Shown here: piece after piece, positions 35,301 through 44,572 of the stretch
Layout of the letters: each line of letters begins with the position of its first letter
How positions within the stretch are numbered: position 1 is the stretch's first letter
Assembly (NCBI GenBank): GCA_033439295.1
Contig: JAVTLE010000016.1
Location: 1,674,001 to 1,738,000 of the forward strand
Source: Deuterostichococcus epilithicus
Taxonomy: Eukaryota; Chlorophyta; Trebouxiophyceae; Prasiolales; Stichococcaceae
Length of the DNA: 64,000 nucleotides
Reading direction: 5' to 3'
The notes under the pieces: generated by a model
The model's database searches: none
The model's input: the letters and a program-made list of their open reading frames with translations, nothing else
What the model was told of the DNA's origin: nothing
Made by a program: the position numbers and the translations under genes

Positions 35301-37800
35301 GCAGGCGGAGGCGGCCGTCGAGCGCATCGAGGCNGCAGTGCCGCTAGCTANGNNGCCGGCCGGCTACGAGGCGGCGGTGCAGGCGGACCTCGCGGCGCGG
35401 CAGCCGCTCGATGGGAGCGGCGCGCTGCCGAGCTGCGCCTTTCTGACCTTCGTCAACACCGCGCAGGCGCTCAACTGCGCAGCTTTCTCCCCCGACGGCA
35501 GCCGCGTCGTCGGTGCGCAGATCCGAACACAACCTTGAGAGCAGGCCCCCACATGCTTGACGCCGGCGGCGCCTTGCCGCTGTGTGGCTTCCCCAGGTGG
35601 CTGGGGCTGCCCCGCTGGCTGAAACGGGACAGGTCACACTCGTCCCCGGGCCTCGGAGGGTGAGCAGCGAGTGCCCGCTGTCCTCAGCTGGCCAGGATTG
35701 TGTGAAAGCGGAACACTCTGAGCAGAAGCATTCTCACCTGAGCTCCATCTGGGCCAGGAACATGCAGGGCAACCGCGGTGCTGTGCCTGCTGCAGGCGGT
35801 TTTGCGGACTCGACTGTGCGGCTGTACGACCTGCAGCGCATGGCGGAGGCCGACGGCGCCCAGGCGAATGGCAGCGACGAGCGCGCCGGCGACGGCGGCT
35901 GCGTCACGCTGCGCGGCCACGCCGGCCCGGTCTTCGGCGTCGACCACAGCCCCGACGGCCAGTTCCTGTACTCGGGCTCTGCTGATGGGTGGGCGCTGCT
36001 GCCACACTCGTTCGGTGTTGCATTGACGCCGGAGGTGAAAGGGACGTACCGAAGGGCGGGCAGGAGCCAGCGCCATGTTGTGCCGGGGGCACAGGCAGGC
36101 ACACCGCCTCCATCCTCGTCATTGAGGCCTTTCAACCAGCCCAGTTGCGGTGACACTCGCGCAGGGCGGTCAAGCTGTGGAGCACGGAGCTGGCCGCCAA
36201 CCTGGCAACCTTCCGGGGGCACCTGTTCCCGGTGTGGGACGTGGCGGCGTGCCCTGGCGGTCAGTATGTGGCGTCGGGCTCCGCGGACCGCACCGCGCGC
36301 ATTTGGTCCACAGAGCGCGCTCAGTCCCTGCGCCTGCTTGTGGGTGGGTCCTTCCCGGGCTCCTCTGGCGCTGACGCCTCAACCTGCACGTGGCCGCGTC
36401 AGCAGACCAGCACGCAACGGGCTGCGCCGAACGTGTGCATCAGGAGCAGGGTCTCGCAGTGCTGCTGCCACGCTGCCGCCGCGGGCCACAGCCTCCTGCC
36501 GGACAGGGAGACCGCTTCCATTGCGGATGCCCGCTTCCTCACTTGTGCGCAAGCCCTCCGCCCGTATATGTTCCTGGTGCCATGGCTGCTCCCCCTGGGC
36601 AGGCGCTTCATGCCATGCCTCATCTCTCGTGCATGCCACGTGCCAGTTGACGCAGGCACCATCGGGCGCTCCCCCCCTCCCGCGGGGCCGCGGGCGGGTG
36701 ATCTTGCCAAACTCAAATGTCTGCTATCGGTGACGGCGCAGGGCACCAGGCGGACGTGGAGGTGGTGCGGTGGCACCCCACCTGCCAGTACCTGGCGACG
36801 GGGTCCGCGGATCGCACCGTGCGGCTGTGGGACGCCACCTCCGGGCGCTGCGTCCGCATCTTCGTGGGCCAGCGCGCGCCGCTCAAACCCNCCCACACCT
36901 CCCTGCGCGCCTCGCCCGGGACCAAGACCCGGCCATGCGCCACGATGGCTCGCTCATGCAGCAGCAGGGGCTGTGGTGTGTGTCGACATCGGGACGCCGG
37001 GCACGGGGCTGGGAGGCGATGCCGCTACACTGCAGCAACACGAGAAGCTTGTGGAACTTTGTGGACCTATCCATGTGTTGTCTGTATGGCATGGGCATGT
37101 GGCAGGCTGGGCTCAGACACCAGGGCTCAAGGGTGCGGGGGTGGGTTTGAGCAGATGCACACCACTGGACTCAGATGCCCAGGTGGCAGCTGAAAGTTTG
37201 CATGTCCTGCTGCTGCGCAGATCACAGCGCTGGAGTTCACGCCGGACGGCAAAATCATGGTTGTGGGCGGCGAGGACGGTTCTGTGGCGGCATGGGATGT
37301 CGCAGGCGCGCGGCGCATGGGGCAGGCGGCGCAGCATGGTGGCGCGGTGTGGGCGCTGTCCGTCAGCCGCGGGGACGGCGCCATGCTGGCCTCAGGTGCA
37401 TGTTCGCATGCCAAAGCTGATGCAGCGTACGATGTTGTCTGGCTTGGTGCGCTAGCTCGATGTCATGCATTGGGCAGCTTTGGATGTGTCTGCCGGTGCA
37501 CTGAGCGCCGTGCTGCAGCGCGCTGACGGCAGCATCGATTTGATGCTGTCCCTACCCTGCCACGCAGGCGGCGCCGACAACACGGTGCGGCTGTGGAACC
37601 TGCGGGAGGCGTCAGGCTCGGGCGAGGCTGCGGGCAAGGCGGCCGGCGCAGCCGCCACAGCAGCGGCGGTGCAGGCGAGCGTGCCGGGGCTGCTGAAAAC
37701 GTATCCGACGAAGGCAACGCCTGTGTTTGCACTGCACTTCACACAGCGCAACCTGCTGCTGGGCACAGGTGCTCTGACACTGACCCGCAGGAATCGCTGA
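32328..37800 (+). CDS. TAF5: TAF5, WD40 subunit of transcription factor TFIID (and possibly SAGA)
   Basis: Scaffold subunit of the general transcription factor TFIID. Exons resolved in phase: 32328-32380 and 32526-32718 (LisH: LDKIVLQYLQKR, then RFTNAERLFREE), 32927-33082 and 33271-33459 (NTD2: WPAFVHCYLGLV, GFSLELLMGFL, ILNEHVTFQ), 33912-34037, 34429-34566, 35290-35512, 35796-35988 and 36165-36343. WD40 exons near 36742, 37220 and 37567 follow. WD units end in motifs such as FADSTVRLYDL, SADRTARIWST, SADRTVRLWDA and GADNTVRLWNL. The C-terminus has the TAF5-typical YPTKATPVFALHFTQRNLL and closes at TGA 37798-37800. The first intron needs a GC donor. N bases at 35334-35353 and 36891 sit in or beside exons, and the donor after the SADRTVRLWDA exon is unclear. 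Several introns contain extra exon copies. Confidence 0.9.
32816..32871. repeat. Perfect 28-bp tandem duplication in a TAF5 intron
   Basis: Two identical 28-base units that begin CCTGCGCCTTGCGCCAG and end TTAACATAGG abut at 32816-32843 and 32844-32871, upstream of the exon at 32927. Confidence 0.9.
33684..34037 (+). repeat. Three tandem copies of one TAF5 exon
   Basis: Copies start at CAGGTG, at about 33683, 33792 and 33909, with periods near 110-118 bases. The third (33912-34037) keeps the frame through GILQ to a GT donor and fits the TAF5 model. The second keeps an open frame and ends before the third. The first has lost four bases inside and is shifted. All three retain an acceptor-like CAG and the Gly/Pro-then-Glu-rich pattern (EGQDAEAEAFEA in copy three). 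Confidence 0.85.
34510..34690 (+). repeat. Copy of a TAF5 exon end in the following intron
   Basis: About 31 bases encoding DGKPLTKKAR (34510-34540) recur at 34660-34690 with one or two mismatches, downstream of the exon's donor. Confidence 0.8.
34935..35340 (+). repeat. Two extra copies of the acceptor edge of the next TAF5 exon
   Basis: The exon at 35290, read as ARLAQAEAAVERIEAAV with its GCGCAG acceptor, has an ~80% identical copy at 34935-34991 (AQLALAEAAAERIKAAV). A weaker copy lies at about 35176-35230. Both lie in the intron upstream of the exon used. Confidence 0.8.
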
Positions 37801-38438
37801 GGGGCCTGCTCTCGCAGGGTCAATGTAGCATCGCCTACCGAACATGACAATGTTCTTGTGGTTTCGCGAATCTCAGGAATAGTTTAGTGTGATGAGTTGA
37901 GCATCAATGGTCAGAAGCTTGCAGGAAGAAAGGCCACTCTGTTGAGTACCATAATTACCTACAGCCGTGCATGAGTTTCCAACAATCGTTGGGTCCCTGT
38001 CTGGACAAAACCAATAGCATCTGCTCGCTGTTGCGTCAAACAAGGCATCTACACGCCTGCAGCGAGTACTGTCAACCAATTCTGTGGGCAAGCTCCTAGC
38101 GCCACTGCCCCTGTCCGCTAGAGGAGGCAACAAATGCAGGTCATGACAAGTTTTATGGCTGCAAATCAGCATCAAACGTAGGTAGCTACGAAACCGCACG
38201 TCATATTGAGCAATGTTCAGCTACGCTGGGCGTGCCCGCCTTCAACTGCACAGTTCTCGTTCCAGACATCTGCTCTGCTGCACAACCAGCTATTGGCATT
38301 TGGCGCGGCGCCCCTCTTCATCCGGTGGCACTAGGTCTAGGAAGAAGTTTCGCAAAATGGCGCGAGAGCGTAGTCTGCTACTGCTGCTGCTGCTGCAACA
38401 CTCGCGGTTGCCGCCGCTGGAACCCCGGCCGCCGGACC
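37801..38438. other. Convergent 3' region between TAF5 and the polyQ gene
   Basis: AT content is higher than in the genes, as expected for 3' UTRs. No open frame of interest, RNA gene or clear TGTAA signal was seen. Confidence 0.45.
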
Positions 38439-39735
38439 TCAGCTCTGCATGCCGCTCAAGATCTGTGCAAACAGCATCGAGCGCAAGTCCTCCTCTTCGC
38501 GCGTGCAGTCGTGCTGACTGACCAGGCGGTCCAGCGCCTGCGTGCCTTTCACCGCCTCGCTGCTCATCGCCAGTTGCACCGCATGCGAGCTGTCCAGCGC
38601 CGCTGAAAACAGGCGTGCCGTTTTCTGCCTGTGCGACAGCAAAGCAAGCGAGCTTGACTGGCAGGTTGGGAGCTGTGATGGCAGCCGCGTGCGGGCCGGC
38701 AATGCAGTGGGTTTCATACAAGCAGGCGCCGCACCGTCTGGCAAGTAAACTGTGGAGCAAACCACATGCTTCCCTAAGCAAGGCCGACTTCAAGCCGGGT
38801 GGGGGTGGAGCCGCACCTGAACTCGGGCGCATTCTTGCTGCGCATGCCGCGGCACAGGTCACCCCACTTGGCGTCCAGCGACCTGCCGGGGTTGTCCTGC
38901 GACAGCAGCATTTTGACGAACGCGCGGTCCGCCTTGGACCGCTGCCCAAAGGCCTGCTGCAGCCGCACTGCTGCCGCGACCCGCGCCGCGGCCGCCGCGG
39001 CCAGCTTCGCCTGCGCCCGCGCCTGCTGCTGCGCAGCCGCGCGCTGCAGGTTCTGCCGCTGCGCCAGCTGCGCCGCCACGCCGAGCACCAGCGACTTTGC
39101 CACAAAGTTGGCGACCCGCAGTGTGAAGGCCCTCAGCTGCTGGGCCGCCTGGCCGGCTGCCACGCGGGCGTGACCGGCCGCAGTGCGCAGCTGGTGCACG
39201 ATGCGTGCGGACTGGCCCTGCTGCTGCTGCTCTTGCTGCTGCTGCTGCTGCTGCTGCTGGTGGTCTCGAGCGCTGCCCACCTCGCGTTCGCTGCCAAACC
39301 CGTCTTCCAATGGGGCGCCGTCAGCTGCCTGGTTGAGGAAGGGAGCTCCTTCAGCCTAAGAGTGGAACACGGGTAGTCAGGATGTGTGGTCATCATCGAG
39401 CGAGGAAGACTGCACAGTCTTTGCATCACAGAAGCGCTGGAATCGCTGCACAGTCTGGTGGCCCATAATGAAAACACGGAGTCCAACTTCAGCAACGGGG
39501 CAGTCGTTGGCTGACCATATTGCTAGCACATCCCAGCGAGAGCCGCAACATGCTGCTCTGTTGCGTCTGGTTGTGCGCTCCACAGTGCAGCTTCAACATC
39601 GCTGCCCACGCTGCGTCGAACACGCAGCCCCTCACTTCCAGGCGATGGTTCAATCGATTGAACTTCGAGCAATGCTCACCTCGAGGGCGAACGCGTGCGG
39701 CACGAAGCTGGGGCGGCTTGCTGAGCAACGGTCAT
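38439..39735 (-). CDS. Unrecognised polyQ- and Ala/Gln-rich helical protein
   Basis: I do not recognise the family. The last two exons are firm. One runs from a CTCTTAG acceptor (about 39355) to 38831 and joins in phase to 38439-38632, ending ILSGMQS and TGA. The first begins acidic (AEGAPFLNQAADGAPLEDG), passes through a polyQ run, and continues as a long helix rich in Ala, Gln and Arg (AQRQNLQRAAAQQQARAQAK). It then has SKADRAFVKMLLSQDN with KWGDLCRGMRSKNAPEF, which faintly recalls an FF domain. The second holds RLFSAALDSSHAVQLA and EEEDLRSMLFAQIL. The proposed start (ATG 39735, MTVAQQAAPASC) belongs to a short first exon with a GTGAGC donor; its link to the rest is not proven. It is divergent from ERI1. 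Confidence 0.6.
39218..39263 (-). repeat. Coding CAG triplet run (polyQ)
   Basis: A CTG run on + reads as about 14 Gln codons on -, interrupted once by Glu, inside the exon of the unknown helical protein. Confidence 0.9.
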
Positions 39736-40298
39736 GGCGCCTGTGAGCCTGGACGGCCGGGAGGCGAGGCTGCGCTTTCCCCGGCTGCTGCCGCTGCTGC
39801 GCGATCAGCCTGGCGCTGATCGACGACTGTAGCTTCTGGGCTGCGATCTGGGGGCACCAAGCCGCATGCAGGGGGAGGCTGCAGCGGATGGGAGCGGCAC
39901 AGGACGCCATCGGTACGCCGGGCAAACCACGACGCCCAACGTCTGGCTGTTGGATATGAGGGGTAGAACGGGGCGGCGATGGATCGAGAACAGTCTGCGT
40001 GACCATACCACAGACTGCGTCACTGGCTCGCTGCGTCACAGGCCGTCTGCCACAGATTTTACGGCAATAATCTTGGTTGGGACATCTTCCATAAGAGTAT
40101 TCAAGAGTCCATCCCTTCCGCGTGCTGCGTGTGCTGCGCAGGGAACAAAGGCCGACAATTGTCATTCCTGTCACCGATGCTGAAGCCATTTGAGGCAAAG
40201 TCTGCAGATGTAGTGCAGCAATCAGCCGTCTCATCATCTCCTAAAGTTCCGGCCCAATGTTCAGTTCTCATGACACAAGGCGCGCCTGAGCCAAGAGC
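39736..40298. promoter_or_regulatory. Shared 5' region of the divergent polyQ and ERI1 genes
   Basis: It separates two outward-pointing start codons by about 560 bases. Open frames cross it on both strands, but none has domain support. Confidence 0.4.
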
Positions 40299-42120
40299 AT
40301 GCGGCAGACGCTCTTGGGCCTCAAGCCAGCAAATGCGGCGCCATCACTAAGCGCTGCTGGCAACCGGGATGTGGTAGACCAGAGTCAACCTGTAGGGCAA
40401 GGGACGGCGACATCTGCAGTGCCGCCGCAAGGCAATGATGGCGCCATCAAGCGCAAGGTGTCATTACCGCGGCAGAAGTACCGTTACTTCCTCGTCTATG
40501 ATTTCGAGGTAATCGAAGCCACTCATGGGTCCTTGGGTGCTGAACGTTCATGTCCTGTGGGCACCAACGGCATGTGCAATGATATGAGACACGGCCGCAA
40601 GGACACGCTGTGCTGCCGCGGTTCATGATGAAACACGAACGCAGCTCATGGTTGCTGCGCAGGCCACCTGCGAGCGGGGCAAAGAATTGCACCCACAGGT
40701 TGGTCATCGTAGCATGAGCATGTACTCCGCGGCATTGTCTTGGCGGCCGAATGTTCTGGAGTGTGGCCGCATAGTCAGTGCAGGAGGATTTAATTTTGTT
40801 TCCTGCTGCACAGGAACTCATTGAATTCGCCTGCGCCGTCCTCGACGGGCAGAGTCTGCAGGTGGTGGCAGAGTTTCAGCGATACTGCCGTCCAACAGAG
40901 AACCCGGTCCTCACCGCCTTCTGCACAGAGCTGACAGGCATAACGCAGGCATCGTGCGTCTCCTGACTACCCTTCTCCATCCCGTTCCATCCTGTTGCAC
41001 GAGTCCTGCATCCTTATGCGCAGGTGCTTTGGCACGGGGCCTCCATCTTGGTAGTTGCATGGCTGCCACCCCTGACACGCGCCATGAGGCAACCGACGGC
41101 TGCCCGCAGGGTCGACAGCGCTCAGGGCCTGCAGCAGGTGCTGGGGGAGCACGACGCCTGGCTGCGGGAAGCCAAGGTGCTGGGTACTGACGCCACGTTT
41201 GCGCCCATCACCTGGAGCGAGTGGGATCTCAAGGTCGGTTGGCCGCATGGGCTTGAAGCATAGTCTCCTTGACCTCCGGCTGGACGCAAATGACATCTGT
41301 CCACGACGGTCCACAGCGGAAAGCCGCTGCTGTCAGGCATCCGGCACTTGCTATGCATGGACTGCAGATCCAGCTCGAGAGCGAGTGCAAGTGGCGGCAG
41401 ATCCAGCGCGTGACATATTTGCGCCGCTGGATCGACCTGAGGCAGGCATTCAATCGGCGATATGGCAGGTGTGCTGTGCTTGTCAATACTGCTTTTGACC
41501 GTACTGCAAGGAGGGGTGTTGGTCTGGTGGTCTGGTGTCGTGCATCAGCTCACCAGGCAGGAGGGGCGGCAGGGTATGATGTCAGGCCGGCTCTGTGCAG
41601 CGCACACGGGCTACAGGGGAGCGTCGAGAAGGCGGGGTTGGTGTGGGACGGGCGCGCCCACTCGGGCCTCGACGATGCAAAGTGGGTGCCGCCAGACGCT
41701 CCTTGAGCTGCACCGCCTTCCATGTGCCTGCATCCGCTCCCAGGCTGCCCTGCTGTGCTGCTTGCACAATTTGAACCTGAATGTCATCCAGCAGCTGGTG
41801 TGGAACACACCTGCAGGAACACCGCCAGGCTGGCGGCGGAGGTCATACGGCAGGGCGAGCAGCTGGACCTGACCGGCTGGTTTGCCGACGCGGCGCCTGG
41901 CAAGCAGTTGAAGCAGGCCACCCTGTTCCCCGGCAGGCGAGCTTCTTTCGACTCTAGTCCTGATTTAAACCCTGCTATGCACCACTGCACACACGGTCAT
42001 CAAGGCTCCAGGACTTCACGCTGCCGCTGCCCGGCTCCTGTCAACACCGATACTCCTGAGATGCCTCTTTATCGCTTTGCAGAGAACTCTTTAACTGTTC
42101 TGTTATCTGATGGGCAGTGA
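40299..42120 (+). CDS. ERI1-like DEDDh 3'-5' exoribonuclease
   Basis: ERI1-family enzymes trim histone mRNA, 5.8S rRNA and small RNAs with two metal ions. Seven exons join in phase (40299-40508, 40663-40698, 40814-40953, 41110-41233, 41368-41468, 41601-41681, 41817-42120) to 331 aa. Motif Exo I is YFLVYDFE followed by ATCERG (D and E). The second exon is only 36 nt. Next come ELIEFACAVLDG, TAFCTELTGITQ (Exo II side), and an Exo III block GRAHSGLDDAKN, holding the catalytic His and Asp, followed by TARLAAEVIRQG. The ~65 N-terminal residues are low-complexity. No SAP domain is seen. After RQGEQLDLTGWF the tail is open to TGA 42118-42120 but looks non-conserved, so the true end may be earlier or spliced. 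It is convergent with the methyltransferase. Confidence 0.9.
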
Positions 42121-42585
42121 TCGCATGGGTGCAGGCCTGCCAAAAAGCACAGGACGCTGGATGCCGCCGGGAAGATGACAGGCCTGTGCGCCTGCGGCAT
42201 GAAAGCACGCCTCCGCACCGTCAAGCGACCAGGTGAAGTTCGCCACCCTTTCGTCCTGCGTTGCAGGGTGACGATCCCCCTCGGATGAGATTGCTCGCCT
42301 CCATGGTGTGGTCGCCCGAAGCATGGACTGATTGCGATGTTCATTTCCGTGTGGCTGTGTGCAGGGCCGAACCATGGCCGCGCGTTCTGGTCGTGTGGCA
42401 AATGGACAATCACAGGCAAGGTTCCTGCGGCATGTTTGTCCCTGAGCTTTGTTGTGTTCACTGACTCTGGAGCGCATGGAACGCAGTGCGTGAATGCGCC
42501 ATGTCCAATGTGTTTACGTGTAATATCTACCAGGCGGCGCAACGTGCGAGTTCTTTCAGTGGAAGGACGAGCCTGACCCAAAGCC
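42121..42585. other. Convergent 3' region between ERI1-like and methyltransferase genes
   Basis: No supported gene. A TGTAA on + near 42519 could serve the exonuclease transcript but lies about 400 bases past its stop. Confidence 0.4.
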
Positions 42586-44129
42586 CTAGGCTTTTCTTCG
42601 TGCCTCAATCAGCCGGATGAGGCCGTTCAGTGCCACTTGCTGTTTGACCGGCTCCAATCCGGCCTGCTTGACCAATTTGAGGAGGTCTTGGTCCCAGACG
42701 CAGCCCTTGCCAGTAGCGGAAACCGATTTCGATGTTACCCCCTGATACCACCCCAGCACCGGGTTGTCGCTGCGAGCGTGTTCCAAAAGCAGCACCCTCC
42801 CATTGGGTTTAATCTGCATAGCGAGTAGACACCCCTGTGTGTCCATCTGTATCCATGTGCAATTGCGTATGTCGTTGCAGTTCACATACGGCAATCAGTT
42901 CCAGCATCACACTACACAATGGTGCAGCGTGGTCTCACCACTCGGGCCATCTCGGCAAGCGCAGCATCCGGCCGGCTGTAGACGCACATCGAGAAAGTGT
43001 CAACGACGCAGTCAAAGCTGCCGTCGGCAAACGGTAGTGCCGTCACATCCCCTGCAGCCAAAAGCACGTATTGTCATCGATACCAGCGCATGCCTGCGCC
43101 AGCAAGCGGTCATGCAGCATATACTTGCTGCAGTAGTAGCGGTTGCCTCCTTGCCCAAACCTCGCCTTTCTGCAGGTCGATCCAGTCGGCAGCGCCCATG
43201 GCCTGCGCCCGCGAGCGCGCCTGCTCAAGCATGCCGGCTGACAGGTCGACGCCCACCAGGCTGGTGACCGCCTGCGGCCTGTACAAGGGCAGGTTGAGGC
43301 CTGTGCCCACGCCCACCTGCGTGCACTACATGTTGCTGTTCGAAGCGCCGGCAAGAGCTGCACCTAGGAGAACCGCCAAGGCGCATGAGGGTCTCGCAGA
43401 TCAAGCTTTTGCAAAGTCGCGACGCTGGATCTGTAAGGTAGGCGAAGGGGCATGACTGCAGCGGATAGCTTGCTGTGCAGCGCAGCAGAGAAAAGGTGCA
43501 CAGCATGTCCCCAGCCCACCTCCAGTACAGCGCCAGCTGCGCCGTCCAGCAGCTGCCGCCGAAGTGTGGGAATACCCAGCCGCTGCGCTAGCCAGCCGTC
43601 GTCCAGCGTGTCGTAGCTGTCTGGCACAGGTGGAAAGCGTCAGCGCGATGGCAGTCCGTCGCAGGACTGGTGGTGCATGTGGCAGCAATTCTGAAGCGCA
43701 ATTCTGCTTCTTAGACGGCAAGCGCTCAGGCGTGATCACCTGCATAAGCATCATATGCGCGCTCCTGTTCGGTCGGCTGACCCGCACGTCCTGCTGGTGA
43801 TGGCAGACTGGCATGCGCTGCCAGTGTGTTGCACCCCGCCAGCCAGAGACCCGCAGCGGCACTCAGGCCTACGCCCAGTGCCTGTATGTGGAGGAGGAGG
43901 CTGGGTGCTGCTGTGGGTGTTAAGAAATGGCGTTCTGCAGAGCATCAACAAAGTTGGTAGACAGAAGACGCACCTGCCGCCGGGTGGGGCCTGCGCAGCC
44001 ATGCTGCCGCGGCCAACGCGCTGGCGCCTGCGTGCTGCTTGGCTGGGACCGAGGCAGGCTTTGTAGTCCAGCTTCTAGTCCTCCAAATTCTTGTGCATCC
44101 TGACGTGTAGGGCTTGTGGCTGGACGCAT
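42586..44129 (-). CDS. SAM-dependent methyltransferase (METTL7/UbiE-like), membrane-anchored
   Basis: Class I methyltransferase fold of the methyltransf_11 type. On -, ATG 44129 opens a 52-residue Arg/Gln/Pro-rich leader. It joins in phase to a hydrophobic stretch (ALGVGLSAAAGLWLAGCNT) that probably anchors or targets the protein. Conserved exons follow: YDTLDDGWLAQRLGIPTLRR; SAM motif I (VLE, then VGVGTGLNLPLY) with acidic GVDLSAGMLEQARSRA; motif II region (LPFADGSFDCVVDTFSMC); and PNGRVLLLEHARSD with GWYQ. It ends GLIRLIEARRKA and TAG at 42586-42588. The order and the LEH and GCVWDQDLL motifs resemble METTL7/UbiE-like enzymes. The substrate is unknown. The junction between the hydrophobic exon and YDTLDD is not phase-resolved, so a small exon may be missing. 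Confidence 0.82.
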
Positions 44130-44572
44130 GTAGAATGCTTTCAGTGACCGACGCCGCTGTCCGCGTGTTCAGAAAGATCGCACTGCTGCAGGCTGCGCCA
44201 ATGCTGAGACTGCAGGTCAGATTCACAACTGTCGTCGTCCGTCGGGGCTGCGAACGACAAATGGCACATAAGCTCCATGCACAGCCAGCCCACTGCACCC
44301 TCCACGTGGCATGTTGCTTATTAATAATATCAAGTTTCGACTCCGCACACCGCCTGTGTGACGAAAGACTGTCGTCCAGATTACCATTTGCCCTTTGTTG
44401 CCTTGCCGACGTGACCTGCACCTCCTCGCCTGCACATAACGCAAAGCGTTGGTGTGGCTGTGCACTAAAACCGCTGTGGCTACCAGAGGCAAACGCTCGT
44501 CGTCCACATTGAGGTCACCGCATTTGCTTCTCGTTACGTCCTCCTGCTCGACGGCTGGCGCGGCACCGAAGG
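44130..44572. promoter_or_regulatory. Shared 5' region of the divergent methyltransferase and PDE genes
   Basis: About 440 bases between outward-facing starts. No distinct promoter motif. If PDE has further 5' exons, part of this is transcribed. Confidence 0.4.
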
